Shown here: positions 1 to 11,169 of the stretch, piece by piece
How positions within the stretch are numbered: the first letter of the stretch is position 1
Layout of the letters: each line of letters begins with the position of its first letter
NCBI GenBank assembly: GCA_015680685.1
Contig: MNCI01036184.1
Coordinates: 209,961 to 273,960, forward strand
Direction of reading: 5' to 3'
Source: Gnetum montanum
Lineage: Eukaryota > Streptophyta > Gnetopsida > Gnetales > Gnetaceae
DNA: 64,000 nucleotides
The notes under the pieces: generated by a model
Seen by the model: the letters and a program-made list of their open reading frames with translations, nothing else
Told to the model about the DNA's origin: nothing
Database searches by the model: none
Translations under genes and position numbers: made by a program

Positions 1-1380
1 TCAAGATGGTAATGAACAAAATAATAATTAATTGCAAAATGTTAAGGGAAAGAAGTTAACTAATGCTCTAAATAGGAATGTCAGTGGGTCCTTCCCAAAG
101 TAGGCTTATGCCCTTAATGCCCTGACAAACCCACATTCAAAGAGTCCATAGGCTTTGGGAACATCCTTTGAAACAAGAGTGAAAGTCTTAACCACAGGCA
201 TTTACCAAAAATAAAACAATGTATCAACCAAAATATATACACTAATGATACAACCAATAATGAGGTGAATAATGGAAAGAAGGATGAAGAGAAGAGAATG
301 GAATGGAATCCCAAGAACAAGGTGGTGTACAGCCCCTTGTGTGTTTCATGATTAATGTGACTTGGCAAATCTCATTCCAACTGCGGCCTCAAACCAACCA
401 CATCCAATGACTTCACATCAATGCATTCGGCTAAACCATCCACCTAGATAACAAGGATGCATCTCCAAAAAGCCACCACCATTCCAACGAAACAAAGGAG
501 AGAATGGGAAGTGAGAAGGGCCTCAGTTAGAGGGAAAAATTTTGGTTCCATAACCAGTTCTTATATCCCAAGTTATTCGTCTAAGGGGTGTGCTTTGAAT
601 TCTCACTTTGTTTGTTTTTTTTTTTTTTTTTGTGTTTTGTATTTTTATGCGTGAGAACCACACCATGCAAAGACTTCTTATTTTTATTGTCTTAGCTTCT
701 GATAGTTGTGTAACATCGGAACGGTAAGAAAACTCAAGAAGAAAACATCCAAGCACCCAAGAGAACAGCCAACACAAAAACATCAAGTTCCCTTGAAGTC
801 ACACCCTTTTCAATCTTTGAGTCCTTCCTTAGTTTGAGAAATACCCAGCCGCCGATTCGTTAAAGTTCTTATTAGAAGGGGACTGTACATTTCCAAGCCG
901 AGAGAAACCATAAAAATTAGTGGATGGATGGATGAAGTGATCTCATTTCCTACCATATCAAAAGAAATATACCTTAGCATTAACATTGTGACTTAAAGGT
1001 AAAAACCAACATTAGCAATCAATATGAAAACAGTTCATACCATTAGTCCAAACACTTATTGGGTGACAAACTTACAGGGTGGATACACACACACACTCAC
1101 ACAAAAAATGGAAAAGTATAACAATGTTGTAAAAAAAAACAAGAAAAGTTAAAGGAATTTGTAAAACAAAAATTACAAAAGTTAAAGAAAGTTGTAAAAC
1201 AAAAATGTGTAAAACAAAAACGTTGTAAAACAAAAATGTGTAAAACAAACATCGAAAAAGAACTGAGGGCCCCATATGATCAGCATAGGTGGCCATCTCC
1301 CCCATGACTGAGTGGAAAGGAAGAGATCCGAAATAATGAACACGGTTGACTGCTTGTGGAAGTGTAACTTGTACTGGCTG
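1..1380 (-). other. Post-integrase non-coding tail of element A
   Basis: No credible coding region. It contains a T-rich tract (about 607-632) and a block around 540-800 that recurs in B, E, F and G, centred on CCACACCATGCAAAGAC and on GGTGTGCTTTGAATTC. A second conserved stretch (about 80-150), including GTGGGTCCTTCCCAAAG, also recurs in all the related elements. The 87-codon frame across 523-786 partly matches a frame in F, but it is broken in G and E, so I treat it as DNA-level conservation. Repeated GTAAAACAAAAA units occupy about 1125-1250. Confidence 0.6.
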
Positions 1381-2460
1381 TTGCAGATTCACGGAAAGGT
1401 TTTGTTTGTTTCACATTAACCAATAACCTTTTTTCCAGGCTGTCAGGCTTATAAATCATCATGGCTCCAGAGGGAAAGCTGGTATGAATAATATAAGGTC
1501 CTTCCCACAAGGTTTGAAACTTTGTACGTTGAGGTACATGTGTGGGGTTCCAGTAAAGGACCTTGTCTCCTGGTTAGTACCTAAACCTTCGGATCCTTAA
1601 GTCATGACGTTGTTTACTGTGTGCCTTGTGTAACTCATTTAACGATAGCGCAACCAATCTATTCTTGTCTAACACGTTCAAAGTTGCTAACTGTTGTTTT
1701 TGTGCTAGGTTGAGATCCAGGTGAAGTTCACAAGCCATGGACAGTGTACGGAGCTCATTCTATATGGGGAGTTTTGGAAGTTTCTCATACACTAGCTCAT
1801 AGGGAGAATACCTTGTAGGGAGCTTCCAAGTAGAATGATATGCCCAAAGAGCGTCATTCAGTTTCATGCTCCAATCGCGCCTAAATTTGCTAATTGTTCG
1901 TGTTAATATTCTTGTAATCTCCCTATTAGTAACCTCGGCTTGACCATTGGCTTGGGGGTGGTAAGGTGTGGTCAACTTATGCTCAACCCCTAAGTGTTGC
2001 ATCAGTTTGCGAAAGGTTGCACCCGTAAAGTGTGTTCCATTATCAGAAATGAGTACATGTGGAACACCAAACCTGTTAACTATTTGTTGTTGTATAAATC
2101 GTGTAGCTGTAGATGATGTGTAGTCTATTACAGCTTCCGCTTCCACCCATTTGGTTAAATAATCAACATCAACGATTATATATGCCTTTTTATTGGACAT
2201 CAGTATAATCGGCCCCATAAAATCTATTCCCCAGATATCGAAGGGTTCTAAAGGTTGAATCCATTTTTGCGGACCCTCCATTCTAGCAGTCATTCCACCA
2301 TCACGTTGGCAGTGCTCACAGGATTAGACGAAATGATGGACATCCCGAAATAATGTTGGCCAATAATATCCTACAAGCAGGACCTTAGTGGTCGTTCATC
2401 TCCCAGCATAATGACCCCCACAGGGGCCCTCATAAGCATCCTGGAGAACTTTCAATTGAT
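1380..2460 (-). pseudogene. Integrase of element A (degenerate)
   Basis: The integrase would insert the element's cDNA into chromosomes. The best open segment (2293-1760) carries the catalytic core: the first Asp in GIDFMGP, the second in ISDNGTHF, and the Glu in NGQAEVTNREI, giving a D,D,E triad that is still intact. Upstream (about 2300-2420) are remains of the His-Cys zinc domain, including YYWPTLF and SCEHCQRDGG, with an in-frame stop between them. Downstream, in another frame (1510-1280), is the C-terminal tail with WEGPYIIHTSFPSGAM and a terminal SHGGDGH. There is no chromodomain. Frameshifts separate these parts, so no full-length product is possible. Confidence 0.85.
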
Positions 2461-2689
2461 CTTGATCGGGTACACACCATCAAACCAAGCCATCATGATA
2501 GACTTTATAAAGTTATCCCTTGATTTCCATGAAGTACTTGGTTTTGTGAAGAAACTGTTGTTTCTTCCTAAAGTCCAACCCCTATGGTATTTGTTGTGAA
2601 GTAAGATAAGTGAGAATGCTACTATACCAATTTACTTCCATGGGTTGATTATTTATTACACCAGCAAAGAGGGTTTCATCAAGAAAATG

Positions 2690-4010
2690 ATCAAATACAG
2701 CATATTCATCCTCTTTGTTGTCCCAACACAACTGAGATAGGTGATCGGCGACTACGTTCTCGGTGCCTTTGCGGTCTACAATAGTTAAATCGAACTCCTA
2801 GAGAATCACCAGCCAACGTATGATACGTGGACTAACCATTGCCTTGTTCATAAGGAACCTAATTGCACTATGATTTGTATGGATATATACTTTGTAACAA
2901 AATACATAGTGCCTAAATTATCCAGTGCAAACACTACAACCATTAATTCCTTTTCTGTAGTCGTGTAGTTAAGTTGTGCACCAGTGATACTCTTACTGGC
3001 ATAGTGGATGTAATAAGGTCGTTTTTGTTCATCTAGTTGTGTCAGTACAGCTCCTAAGGCATAATTAGATGCATCATTCATGATATGGAACGACCTGGAC
3101 CAGTCAGGGGCTTGTAGAATGGGGGTTTCCACAAGCCTTTGTTTCAGAGATTGGAATGCTTGTTCACATTCCCTAGTCCATTCGAATGGTGCATCCTTTT
3201 TTGTTAATTCTACCAACGGTTTGGCAACTTTGGAGAAGTTCGCTATAAACCTCCTGTAGTAACCAGTGTATCCAAGGAATGACCTAATGTCTTTAATGAT
3301 TTCTGGTTGTTAGGTAATTCCTTGCATGACTTTAATTTTTTCTGGATCCACCTCAATTCCTGATTGAGAAATTTTGTGCCCCAGTACGATGCCCTCTTGA
3401 ACCATCAAATGGCTCTTCTGCCAATTGAGCTTGAGGTTGGTTTCAACACATCGTTTCAATACCTACTCTAATCGGTTGAGGGCTTGATCAAAACTCATCC
3501 CATAGGTGGAGAAGTCGTCCATGAAGACTTCTACTCCGTTACCTAATTGCTGTTAAAAGATGCTTAGAACTAATCATTGAAATGTGGCAGGTGCATTACA
3601 CAAGCCAAAAGGCATTTGTTTGTACGCGAACGTTCCCCAACGACTGGTGAACGTTGTTTTGGCTTGGTCTTCTAGCACAATTCGTATTTAGTTGTATCCA
3701 CTATATCCATCCAGAAAATTATAATAGTGATGCCCTTCTATAGTGTCTAAGACTTGGTCAACAAATGGCAGTGGGAAGTGATCTTTGAATGTTGCCATAT
3801 TTAATAGCCTAAAATCTATACATACCCTCAATTTACCTCCTTTTTTTGGTATGATGACAAGAGGACTAATCCATTTGCTATCAACGATAGGGTAAATGAA
3901 CCCTGCCTTGAGAAGTTGCTCTAGCTCCTCTTTCACTATTTGTTTTAGTTTCGGGTTCAATCGCCTCTAGGGTTGCTTGCAAGGCTTCATAGGGATCTGT
4001 GTAAATCCTA
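2690..4010 (-). pseudogene. Reverse transcriptase and RNase H of element A (degenerate)
   Basis: The RT begins near 4010 with a KPCKQP-like stretch, then LLKAGFIYP, the VCIDFRLLN motif and LDGYSGYN (open from 3960 to 3688). After a stop come the MPFGLCNAPATFQ region and the catalytic FMDDF box at about 3511-3528 (YxDD equivalent). RNase H follows (3216-2848): FHIMNDASNYALGAVLTQLD and TTEKELMVVVFAL, containing the acidic residues expected of gypsy RNase H. Its end, with an H/DHLS-type motif, lies near 2730. At least three stops or shifts interrupt the reading frame. The whole matches G closely in order and spacing. Confidence 0.88.
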
Positions 4011-4439
4011 TGCTAGCATATCCGAGGATCTATTCTGGTTAGTTCAGGGTATGACCAAGCAAAGGTTGTTGACCACTTGTTTATCACTTTTAGCAAACTT
4101 TCTTTTTGCTTGGGTGTGAGCTCTACGTTGATGATCACCGATTTTCTGTTTTTAAGGGTCACGTATTCTAGACCAATGGGCAACGATTTTAAATCTAGGG
4201 GCTCTTATTTAAACTCCTCAGGAATCTCCAACTTTCCCCAATTAATATTTTCAGAGTTAAGGGCTAGAAGTTGGCAATGGACTTGTTCTAATATGTCTGC
4301 GCTTTCAATGTAAGCACTAGTTATTCCCTAAGCTAGTTCCATGCAGGCTATCGACTTGTTCTCTTTATCAGCCATCAACCACTGGGTGTTTTCTTGTTGT
4401 GTGGCTGTCGTATATAGGCACTTTTGTATATTAATATCC

Positions 4440-4890
4440 CGTGCACACCGATCGCATGCAGGCAATGTTAAACTTCACATCACCCATGATTTCTGCACGC
4501 AATGACACCCTGTGTCACTATATGCAATGCATGGAACTCTTTTCCTCTTAATTTTTCCAAAAGTATTTGTCTTGGATATTTCTAGGGAAAGGTTGCAAAT
4601 TCCTAAGCGTGCGTTGATTATATTTAGCCATGCCCTTCCCATTATAATTGGGAAATCCCCTTTGTCATTGTTTATTTGGATCACTAGGAAGTCGACTAGA
4701 TATGACCATCCACCGACAGTGGTAACAATGTCTTCAATTTGTCCCAAAGGAACAGTGATGGATTGGTCAGCCAGCTCTAGGCGAACATTGCTCTTCTTGT
4801 GTGGGGGCAGGTTCTAGGTTTTATACAGTTCTTGTGAGATTAAGTTGACCCCAGAACCTGAGTCAAGGAGAGCCTTATGGGGTTCATTCC
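4440..4890 (-). pseudogene. Aspartic protease of element A (degenerate)
   Basis: The active-site motif LLDSGSGVNLIS lies at about 4820-4875, equivalent to the D-S/T-G of retroviral-type aspartic proteases that cleave the polyprotein. Further on, in an ORF covering 4747-4475, is PIIMGRAWLN, the usual strand after the flap in plant gypsy proteases. A stop (near 4815) breaks the frame between the two parts. From about 4440 to 4010 a poorly conserved linker leads into the RT. Confidence 0.8.
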
Positions 4891-7465
4891 CAGTGACTTG
4901 GAGGTAAACTAGGGGGACTCCCGGATCCGATAATTTCTTTGGAAGGTGGCCGAATTTGATCCAGTCAGTTACTATATGTGTTAACATAACTGTATGCATT
5001 GGACGCGATTTCAATATCAAAGGATTTCCTGAAACCATATTTGGTATGGGGGTGTTAGGATGTTCAACCGCTTGTGAAGGCAAAGGTTTGGTTGGATTGT
5101 TGATCCTAAGGAAGGGTCTTTTTGGTGTATGATTATTAGAACCAATTGATATTGGAGGATTGGGAGCCCTCGCAGTGTTGGGTTGTCGCAGTTGAGTGGG
5201 ATTTACTCTAGGCTTTGTTGGAGAGGTTGGTGGTGAGACCAATGGTGCAAGAGATGTGGATGGATTTGGAGGATAGTGTGGGTATGGAGGGTTTCCCGAA
5301 GGGGAAGGAGTCCTAAAATACTTCTGAACTTGGTAGTAACGTGGAGGATTTATGTGACTCATAGAATCACCTGGGAAAATCGGCTGCAAATAAGAGTACT
5401 GATGTTTCGGCGATGGCATCCCTCATGACTGTGGGTATTACCACTGTTGATGCTGTCCGATGGGCTGTGGTGGAGTTCCACTTGGATAATATGTTAGTGA
5501 TTGGTGGAACTACCTTGGGTTACCTTGTGGATAAGGTAACCTTCAGGGTGTTTACCGTTGGTTGAGTCTTGGGTTTAGTGCATACACCCCAGACTCCTGT
5601 AGATGTCAGATAATAGGACAACATCCCTTAGGATGGTCATAGTGGAAAATCTCACATCCACCTTCATCGTCTATGTCAGAATCTACAGCCACATTGGAGT
5701 TAGTGATTTTCCTCTTACCCTTGTTATGTGTAGGGCTTAAATCTCTCCACTTTTTCTTACCTTTGTCACTACTTTGTTCTACCTTAGACTCTTCTACAAT
5801 TTTTAAGACAGTTTCAATTTTAGAGTCTAAGGAACTCCATATATCGTCTACCTTAGCCGCTATTTCTGTTGTTAATTTTTGGATCAGCAAGATTTTTCAG
5901 TTCACCAACTCTTCGAGTGGTGACTCATCCTCTTTATCACAAAATTTCACTCCCTTCTTTCGAAGGAAGGGATTGCAGTTGTACTTCGCTGCACTTTCCC
6001 TTTTACGTAGCTCACCTTCTTCATTTGCTACTTGCTCCAACAAGCTTTGTACTTCATGGGCTCTAAGTTAGGATAGCCTCCCTTGGGCATAATTCCTAAG
6101 GGTTCGTCTCGTTTCGTGCCTTAGCCCATCCATGATGTGGCGTAGTTGATCCCACTGAGCGTACCCATGGCCCGGGCAATGATGTAATAGTGTGTAGTAG
6201 TGGGCCATGGTAGCATCCAAGGGTTCATAAGCACCTTGTTTCCAACCTTGGATCTGCTTACGCAAATTGGACACTCTGGAGTATGTCTGATATTTATTGT
6301 TGAAAAGTTCAAGCATCGTACTCCACCTCCTGATGGTTTCTGGTTCTAAGGACTGGTACCAGCTCTTTGTTTCTTTGGTGAGTGTCCTTGGGAACAACTT
6401 AAGTTTCCTCCACTCACTATCTATATTCTGCAAGGCACAAGCATCGTGGAATTCCTGTAAATGATTTTGTGGATCAGCACTGTATTTCCCTTCAAATTGT
6501 GGGATATTGTTCATGTCTAATCATTTGATCCAACTATCCTTTAAATGCCTTGTGGGAATCCTAATTGGCTCCGTTATGTTAAGCATACTTCAGGTTGCGA
6601 GTAGGGGTTCGTCATGATCATCTCTTTCATGACGCCTGTGATGTTTGCGTGATTCCCTACTCTCCCTACATCCTTGCCCTTGTCCTCTCTCTCGACTTTC
6701 CCGTCAAGGTCTTTCATCCTTTTTACCTTTATCCTCACCTTTATGTTCATGGTGGTTGTGCCCAGATGTGGAAGGAGAGGATGAGTGATGTCAAGAAGGG
6801 GAAGAAGAAGGGGAACCATCACCATGACGATGTTTCTTGCCTTCTCTTCGGCTGCTACGGCCCCGATCGTGGTGACGATCCAAGTGCCCGTCCTTAGCGT
6901 GAGTTGTTGTTCCCTCTATGAACAGCTGGTGTTCATGGGCATCAGAACCAATGATATGTATCGTTGATCTTAGGTTCTGATACCCAACCTCCTCACCATC
7001 GTTAGCAGGGGGAACATCGTTTGTTAAAGAACCCATGATAAGGGGTTCCTCATCTCCTATTTCGCTAAGGACGTGCGGGGCTTTTCCCTTCAGAAAAGTA
7101 TGTTCACTCTCCTGCCTTAAGTCACTTATACATTGGGCATCTGTAGGATAATAATCCCTCATGTCAAAATCATCCGCAACGTATTCAGTGTATAGTTCAG
7201 TCATGCCTATCTGTGCCAAGGCACAGAAAAGCATGTGAGAGATTGATTGATTTGGGGGTAACACGATGTTACCTTGCAAATCTCTCCACCATAACTATTC
7301 GTCTTGATGGAGAACAAAAGTGAAATTAGGAATATACTCATCAGGATGAGTATATGTCATCTTATATTGTTTAGGACTTGGCTGATTTTGGTTATGTATT
7401 TTATGTTGCCGATTGTCTCATGTATGATCCTTAGGTGGTGAGTTGCTCCTATGAGAAGAAGGCAT
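4890..7465 (-). pseudogene. Gag of element A (degenerate)
   Basis: The start is taken at the ATG at 7465 because G (32798), B (13788) and H (50013) have a matching ATG after their leaders. Order: an N-terminal part (7279-6791) ending in an Arg/Ser/His-rich stretch (SRREGKKHRHGDGSPSS); a retrotransposon gag capsid-like domain (6514-6068; NHLQEFHDACALQ, KSWYQSLEPETI, LRHIMDGLRHETRR); a basic/acidic linker; then the unusual Cys-His box CEIFHYDHPKGCCP (about 5615-5665) where a CCHC zinc knuckle would be expected. A Pro-rich linker (5419-4890) joins the protease. Stops lie at several points, including around 6790 and 5610. Confidence 0.8.
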
Positions 7466-7589
7466 TTTTAATCAGTGTGCTAATTTCACCGTTAGATAAA
7501 TTTTTCTGTTGATTAACTTGAAGGTTTGTTAAGACTCACAACGATGTGAGTGATATCCCTTATATTCTATATGACACACAAACACTTAG

Positions 7590-7607
7590 TCCCGACAATG
7601 GCGCCAA
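7590..7607 (-). promoter_or_regulatory. Primer-binding site of element A
   Basis: Directly after the LTR end (minus strand) is TTGGCGCCATTGTCGGGA, which starts with the TGG complementary to a tRNA CCA end and resembles the tRNA-Asp-type primer site known from Athila-like elements. It marks the LTR at 7608 as a 5' LTR. Confidence 0.75.
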
Positions 7608-8545
7608 TGATGAGTGGCGGGGTACCCCTACACTCAACCATATGAAACGAGTGTAGCACACGCGATCTGGTCCAACTCTGTAGACTAAATGCCTAAACGC
7701 CCCATGGAACACTTAGGGTTAATCATTCGTTGTCTTCCCAAACTTACTTGTTGTTGTCACGGTGTATGGTTAAGTAAGTCTGAGGTATATGATTTTTATG
7801 GTCTTTTATGGGTTTTTCTCCTATGCTAGAGGGTGAAGGGTTGAGAGAACTAACTAACTCTAACTAAGGATCTAAGTCTAAATTAACTAGTGTCAGCATC
7901 CGTTCCCACTTACCGTACACACCCTGAACTATGCAACTATGGCTACCAAACGCTAATCGTTACTGGGATCACCACACATAACGCACGTGCTTGAAGTGGT
8001 CGTACTGAGGCACTTAACTAGCCTAAACATGATGAGAAGACGATTCCTTGACCAGCCGGACACACCCGTAGATGCTCGTAATCAAGTCGTACTCATCCCG
8101 CATTCTAGGAGTTGAGGGTGAGAGAGACTAATCGCGATGAGTATCCGATTACTTGATTAGCCATACACATTCATCAATGCTCGTAATCAAGTCGTACTCA
8201 TGCCGCGCTAACAACAAGTAATAAATAATAGGTAGAAAATAACATGTAATAAACCTATTCCATACACTGCAAGGTTTATCCACAAAGCTCGTCTTTATTG
8301 CCATACACAACTTGCATTCAGGTACAAAGCTGCTCGAATAAAGATCCGTTCACTTGGGGACTCCTACTGCGGGCACATGGAAAATATTCTATCTCTGGAG
8401 AGATCAAACTACCAGAGTTTCTCTACTTTAAGTGTAGGATGAGAAATGAGGGGAGTGTCGCCTCTTATTTATAGATTTGGCGGCGGACCACGATATCGCA
8501 TACACAATATCGCATGGGATGCGATATCGCGACTCATGCGAATCA
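7608..8545 (-). repeat. 5' LTR of element A
   Basis: On the minus strand it ends in CTCATCA next to the primer site. It matches the F LTR (18799-19825) over its length. It contains a TATA-like CTATAAATAAGAGG (about 8461-8474), palindromic GATATC arrays between about 8491 and 8530 upstream of the TATA, and two tandem copies of a 105-bp unit (8031-8240). The outer end is uncertain within 8536-8552 because the junction with B's LTR is blurred. Confidence 0.75.
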
Positions 8546-8552
8546 TGTCTCA

Positions 8553-8949
8553 TTAAATATGAACTAATTCCAATCTTATTACTGTTCATGGAATGTGTCT
8601 AAGTATAACTCCACTCAAATAAGGCTCCATACAACTGATTGAAATCCATGCTCTGGGCACTCACTAACTATTTGCTAAGCTTATGAGAGAAAATTGCAAG
8701 AGTCTAGCTATACTACTAACTGAATGGTGCCAAATATGTGGTAAGTGCTTACATATTTATAGGCAAATAAAGGCATTGCATCATCAAGGATACATCAATG
8801 AGGATGCATTGACAGGGATGCATCAACGTAGCTATGTTATAGCAGATGCGATATAGCATCTGCGATATCTTAAGTGATTGATACACTTGAAAAAATTATG
8901 CTTCATCGTGTCCCAATGACTTAGCTATTTAAAATATTAGGTCTCATCA
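8553..8949 (-). repeat. Partial 3' LTR of element B
   Basis: This is the beginning (minus-strand sense) of B's 3' LTR, matching the end of 44882-45890 on the plus strand. It is followed at 8950 by the complement of a polypurine tract (TACCCCCACAACTAAC). The rest of the LTR was displaced leftward by the insertion of A. It contains a TATTTATAGG TATA-like element near 8757. Confidence 0.75.
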
Positions 8950-11160
8950 TACCCCCACAACTAACTAAAAACCTCTCCTCAAGTTATATATAAATGGATG
9001 AAGTTCCATTACAAAAATTATGGTGTGAACAAGACTAGATTGGCTACCATTACAAAATTTTATTCAAGTTGATGTATTAAAAAATGACACAAAGACTCGA
9101 TAGACATTAAATTTTACAAAATTACATAGGTCTTCAAAAATCCATCACAGATGAATCTTCTTGTTATCACTAGTGGTGGCAAAATTTTTAACCTTGATTA
9201 TTATGTTTGTGCATTACTTTTTACTAGAACATTTTTGAGGGATGGGCTAAAACATCTTCTTATCATCTCATGGATCCACCAATTATGTGATGTTTGAGCT
9301 TTAATCCTTATATGTGCTACCATTTGTCCATGGGCATATCCTCCCCTTGGCCTCTTTTCCTTGTCATGTAAAAGACCTTCAACCTTAGGTATTGTGTTTG
9401 AAGTCATCTGAAATCACCAAAGGATCAACATTAATTTTGATCATTTTTCCTTAATGATTAGCCCTTCCTGAATCCTTAGTTAGCTCAAAATTCAAAAAAA
9501 AATTTAGCATTTAAGCTCAAGGTGATTTCATAATAATGTTCCCTCTGGCTATAAGGTAACTAAAATCATCAAGTTGTTGAATTCATTTTGATTATTATTA
9601 CTATTAATTATCATAATGTTTGAAAATGGGGTGTTAGAAAAAATTTCAAAAATTACATCCTTATCCTCCATGATGAATGAGCTTAACTCTAGAAGCTCAC
9701 AAACTTTCGAATGGCTAAAACTAAAGGTTTGGTTCATAAGATGGACAATGAATATTGAATTTAAAGAATATTTCAATATAAAAGTAGTAAAAATTAATTG
9801 AAATTGATGATAATTAGTCCCAAAATCATGCATAAAGTTTGAAAGGTTTCCCAGGATGTCCTTAAAGATGTGATGTTTTGGTTTAGAGACATGATCAACA
9901 AAAGTCATGCAAGTGGGTCCTCCCCAAAGAAGGCTCCTAGCATAATGCCCTTTCATAACCACTTCTATAGATGTTTGTGGGCACCTTAGAAGTTAAATGT
10001 AGATTATGCCTTTGTTCCAAACAACACACAACTGTTGTAGTTGGGATCCTGCACTATACTATACAAAACCATGGGGCTCATATTTACATGTAGTAGTGAG
10101 GTGAATAATGGGATAAGATGGAATTACAAAGATTGCGATGTAACATACTTAACCATGTTTGTTTGTAATAGGTTCTTGTGTCAGTTGTAATTAAGATTAC
10201 CATCATACTTATCTGTCCAACTTTCAGACCAAGTCCATACCATTAACAATGGCCTTGCATTAATGTGTCCCTTCTTTCCTACCATCATGAGTCCACAACA
10301 ACCACAAAGAATAAGCATCACTTCAAAAAGAGAAGAAGGAATGAAGGACCTTAGTTAGAGGGATGCCTTCAGGAAAGGGTAAAATGTCATTTCAACCCCA
10401 TAACCAGTTCTTATAGCCCATTATTATGTCTAAGGATTGTGCTTTGAATTCCTGTGTTTTTGTTTTTATTTTGTTTTGTTTTATCTTTTTTTTTCAATAA
10501 CACAAGAACCACACCATGCAAAGACATGTTTCATATTTATTCGTCGATGATGGGAGTGATGATACATTCCATGAGAAGTCATAGGCCTTAAAAAGGAAGT
10601 CATGAAGAAAACCCAAAAAATCCCCTTGAAATCACATCCTTTTCCATTCTCACTTAGTCTTTCCCCCTTTCTTCAAGGCACAATGATCATTGGTTAATTT
10701 TAGTTTCATATGAGAGGAACCATGTTGTTTTCATGATAATGATCTTTTATTTAGAGAGACTGTAGGGATAAATGATGTGGTCTCATTACATTCCACAATT
10801 ATTTATCCAATTATCTTGATAGCATAGGATAGAGAAAAATTGCATCGTGTTGACTTCTACATCATGACTGGAAACATCATTATTAAAAAAAACATAGTAG
10901 ACATTCATAAAACATAAAGAAAATGATTTAAGAAAAGGAAAATTATAAAGAAAATAAAAATAAAGAAATAGAAAACATATTAAGAACTGAAAAAATTTTG
11001 GAGAAATAGGAAAATGATAAAAAATTGTAAAACAAAAAAATGAAAATGCACTTATTAGTTATCAATTCAACATGGGGCATCTCTGTCATGGCTAAACTCA
11101 TGAATGAGCATTCAAAAAATGGACCACACATGCCTTGGGTTATACACCATAACTTTTCCA
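8950..11160 (-). other. 3' non-coding region of element B
   Basis: No coding region recognised. It begins with the polypurine-tract complement (8950-8962). A second, degenerate polypurine-like box lies near 9666 (CCTCCATGATGAATGAGC). The conserved block with CCACACCATGCAAAGAC is at 10507-10523, preceded by a T-rich tract, and the GTGGGTCCTCCCCAAAG block is at about 9913. The end of the gag frame is near 11080, where other elements have an S-H/Y-GGD tail. Confidence 0.6.
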
Positions 11161-11169
11161 CTTATCATC

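Larger units (their letters stand above)
1..8545 (-). mobile_element. Ty3/gypsy LTR retrotransposon A, Athila/Tat-like, degenerate, cut by the left window edge
   Basis: Read on the minus strand the order is 5' LTR (7608-8545), primer-binding site, gag, protease, reverse transcriptase, RNase H, integrase, then a long non-coding tail reaching position 1. Protease-RT-RNaseH-integrase is the Ty3/gypsy order, and no chromodomain follows the integrase. RT wording (DHFPLPF, LDGYSGYN, MPFGLCNAPATFQ) and a TTGGCGCC primer site resemble the Athila/Tat side of the superfamily. Every domain has stops or frameshifts, so the copy is dead. Its right end abuts the partial 3' LTR of element B, so A inserted into that LTR; the rest of B's LTR and A's own 3' LTR must lie left of the window. 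Confidence 0.85.

Noticed and set aside
523-786. 87-codon minus frame with a hydrophobic stretch, similar to 21061-21255
   Set aside because: Tempting as an env-like remnant, but the similarity follows from the conserved non-coding block and the frame is broken in G and E.
4512-4817. Plus-strand 101-codon frame
   Set aside because: Antisense shadow of the protease region of element A.
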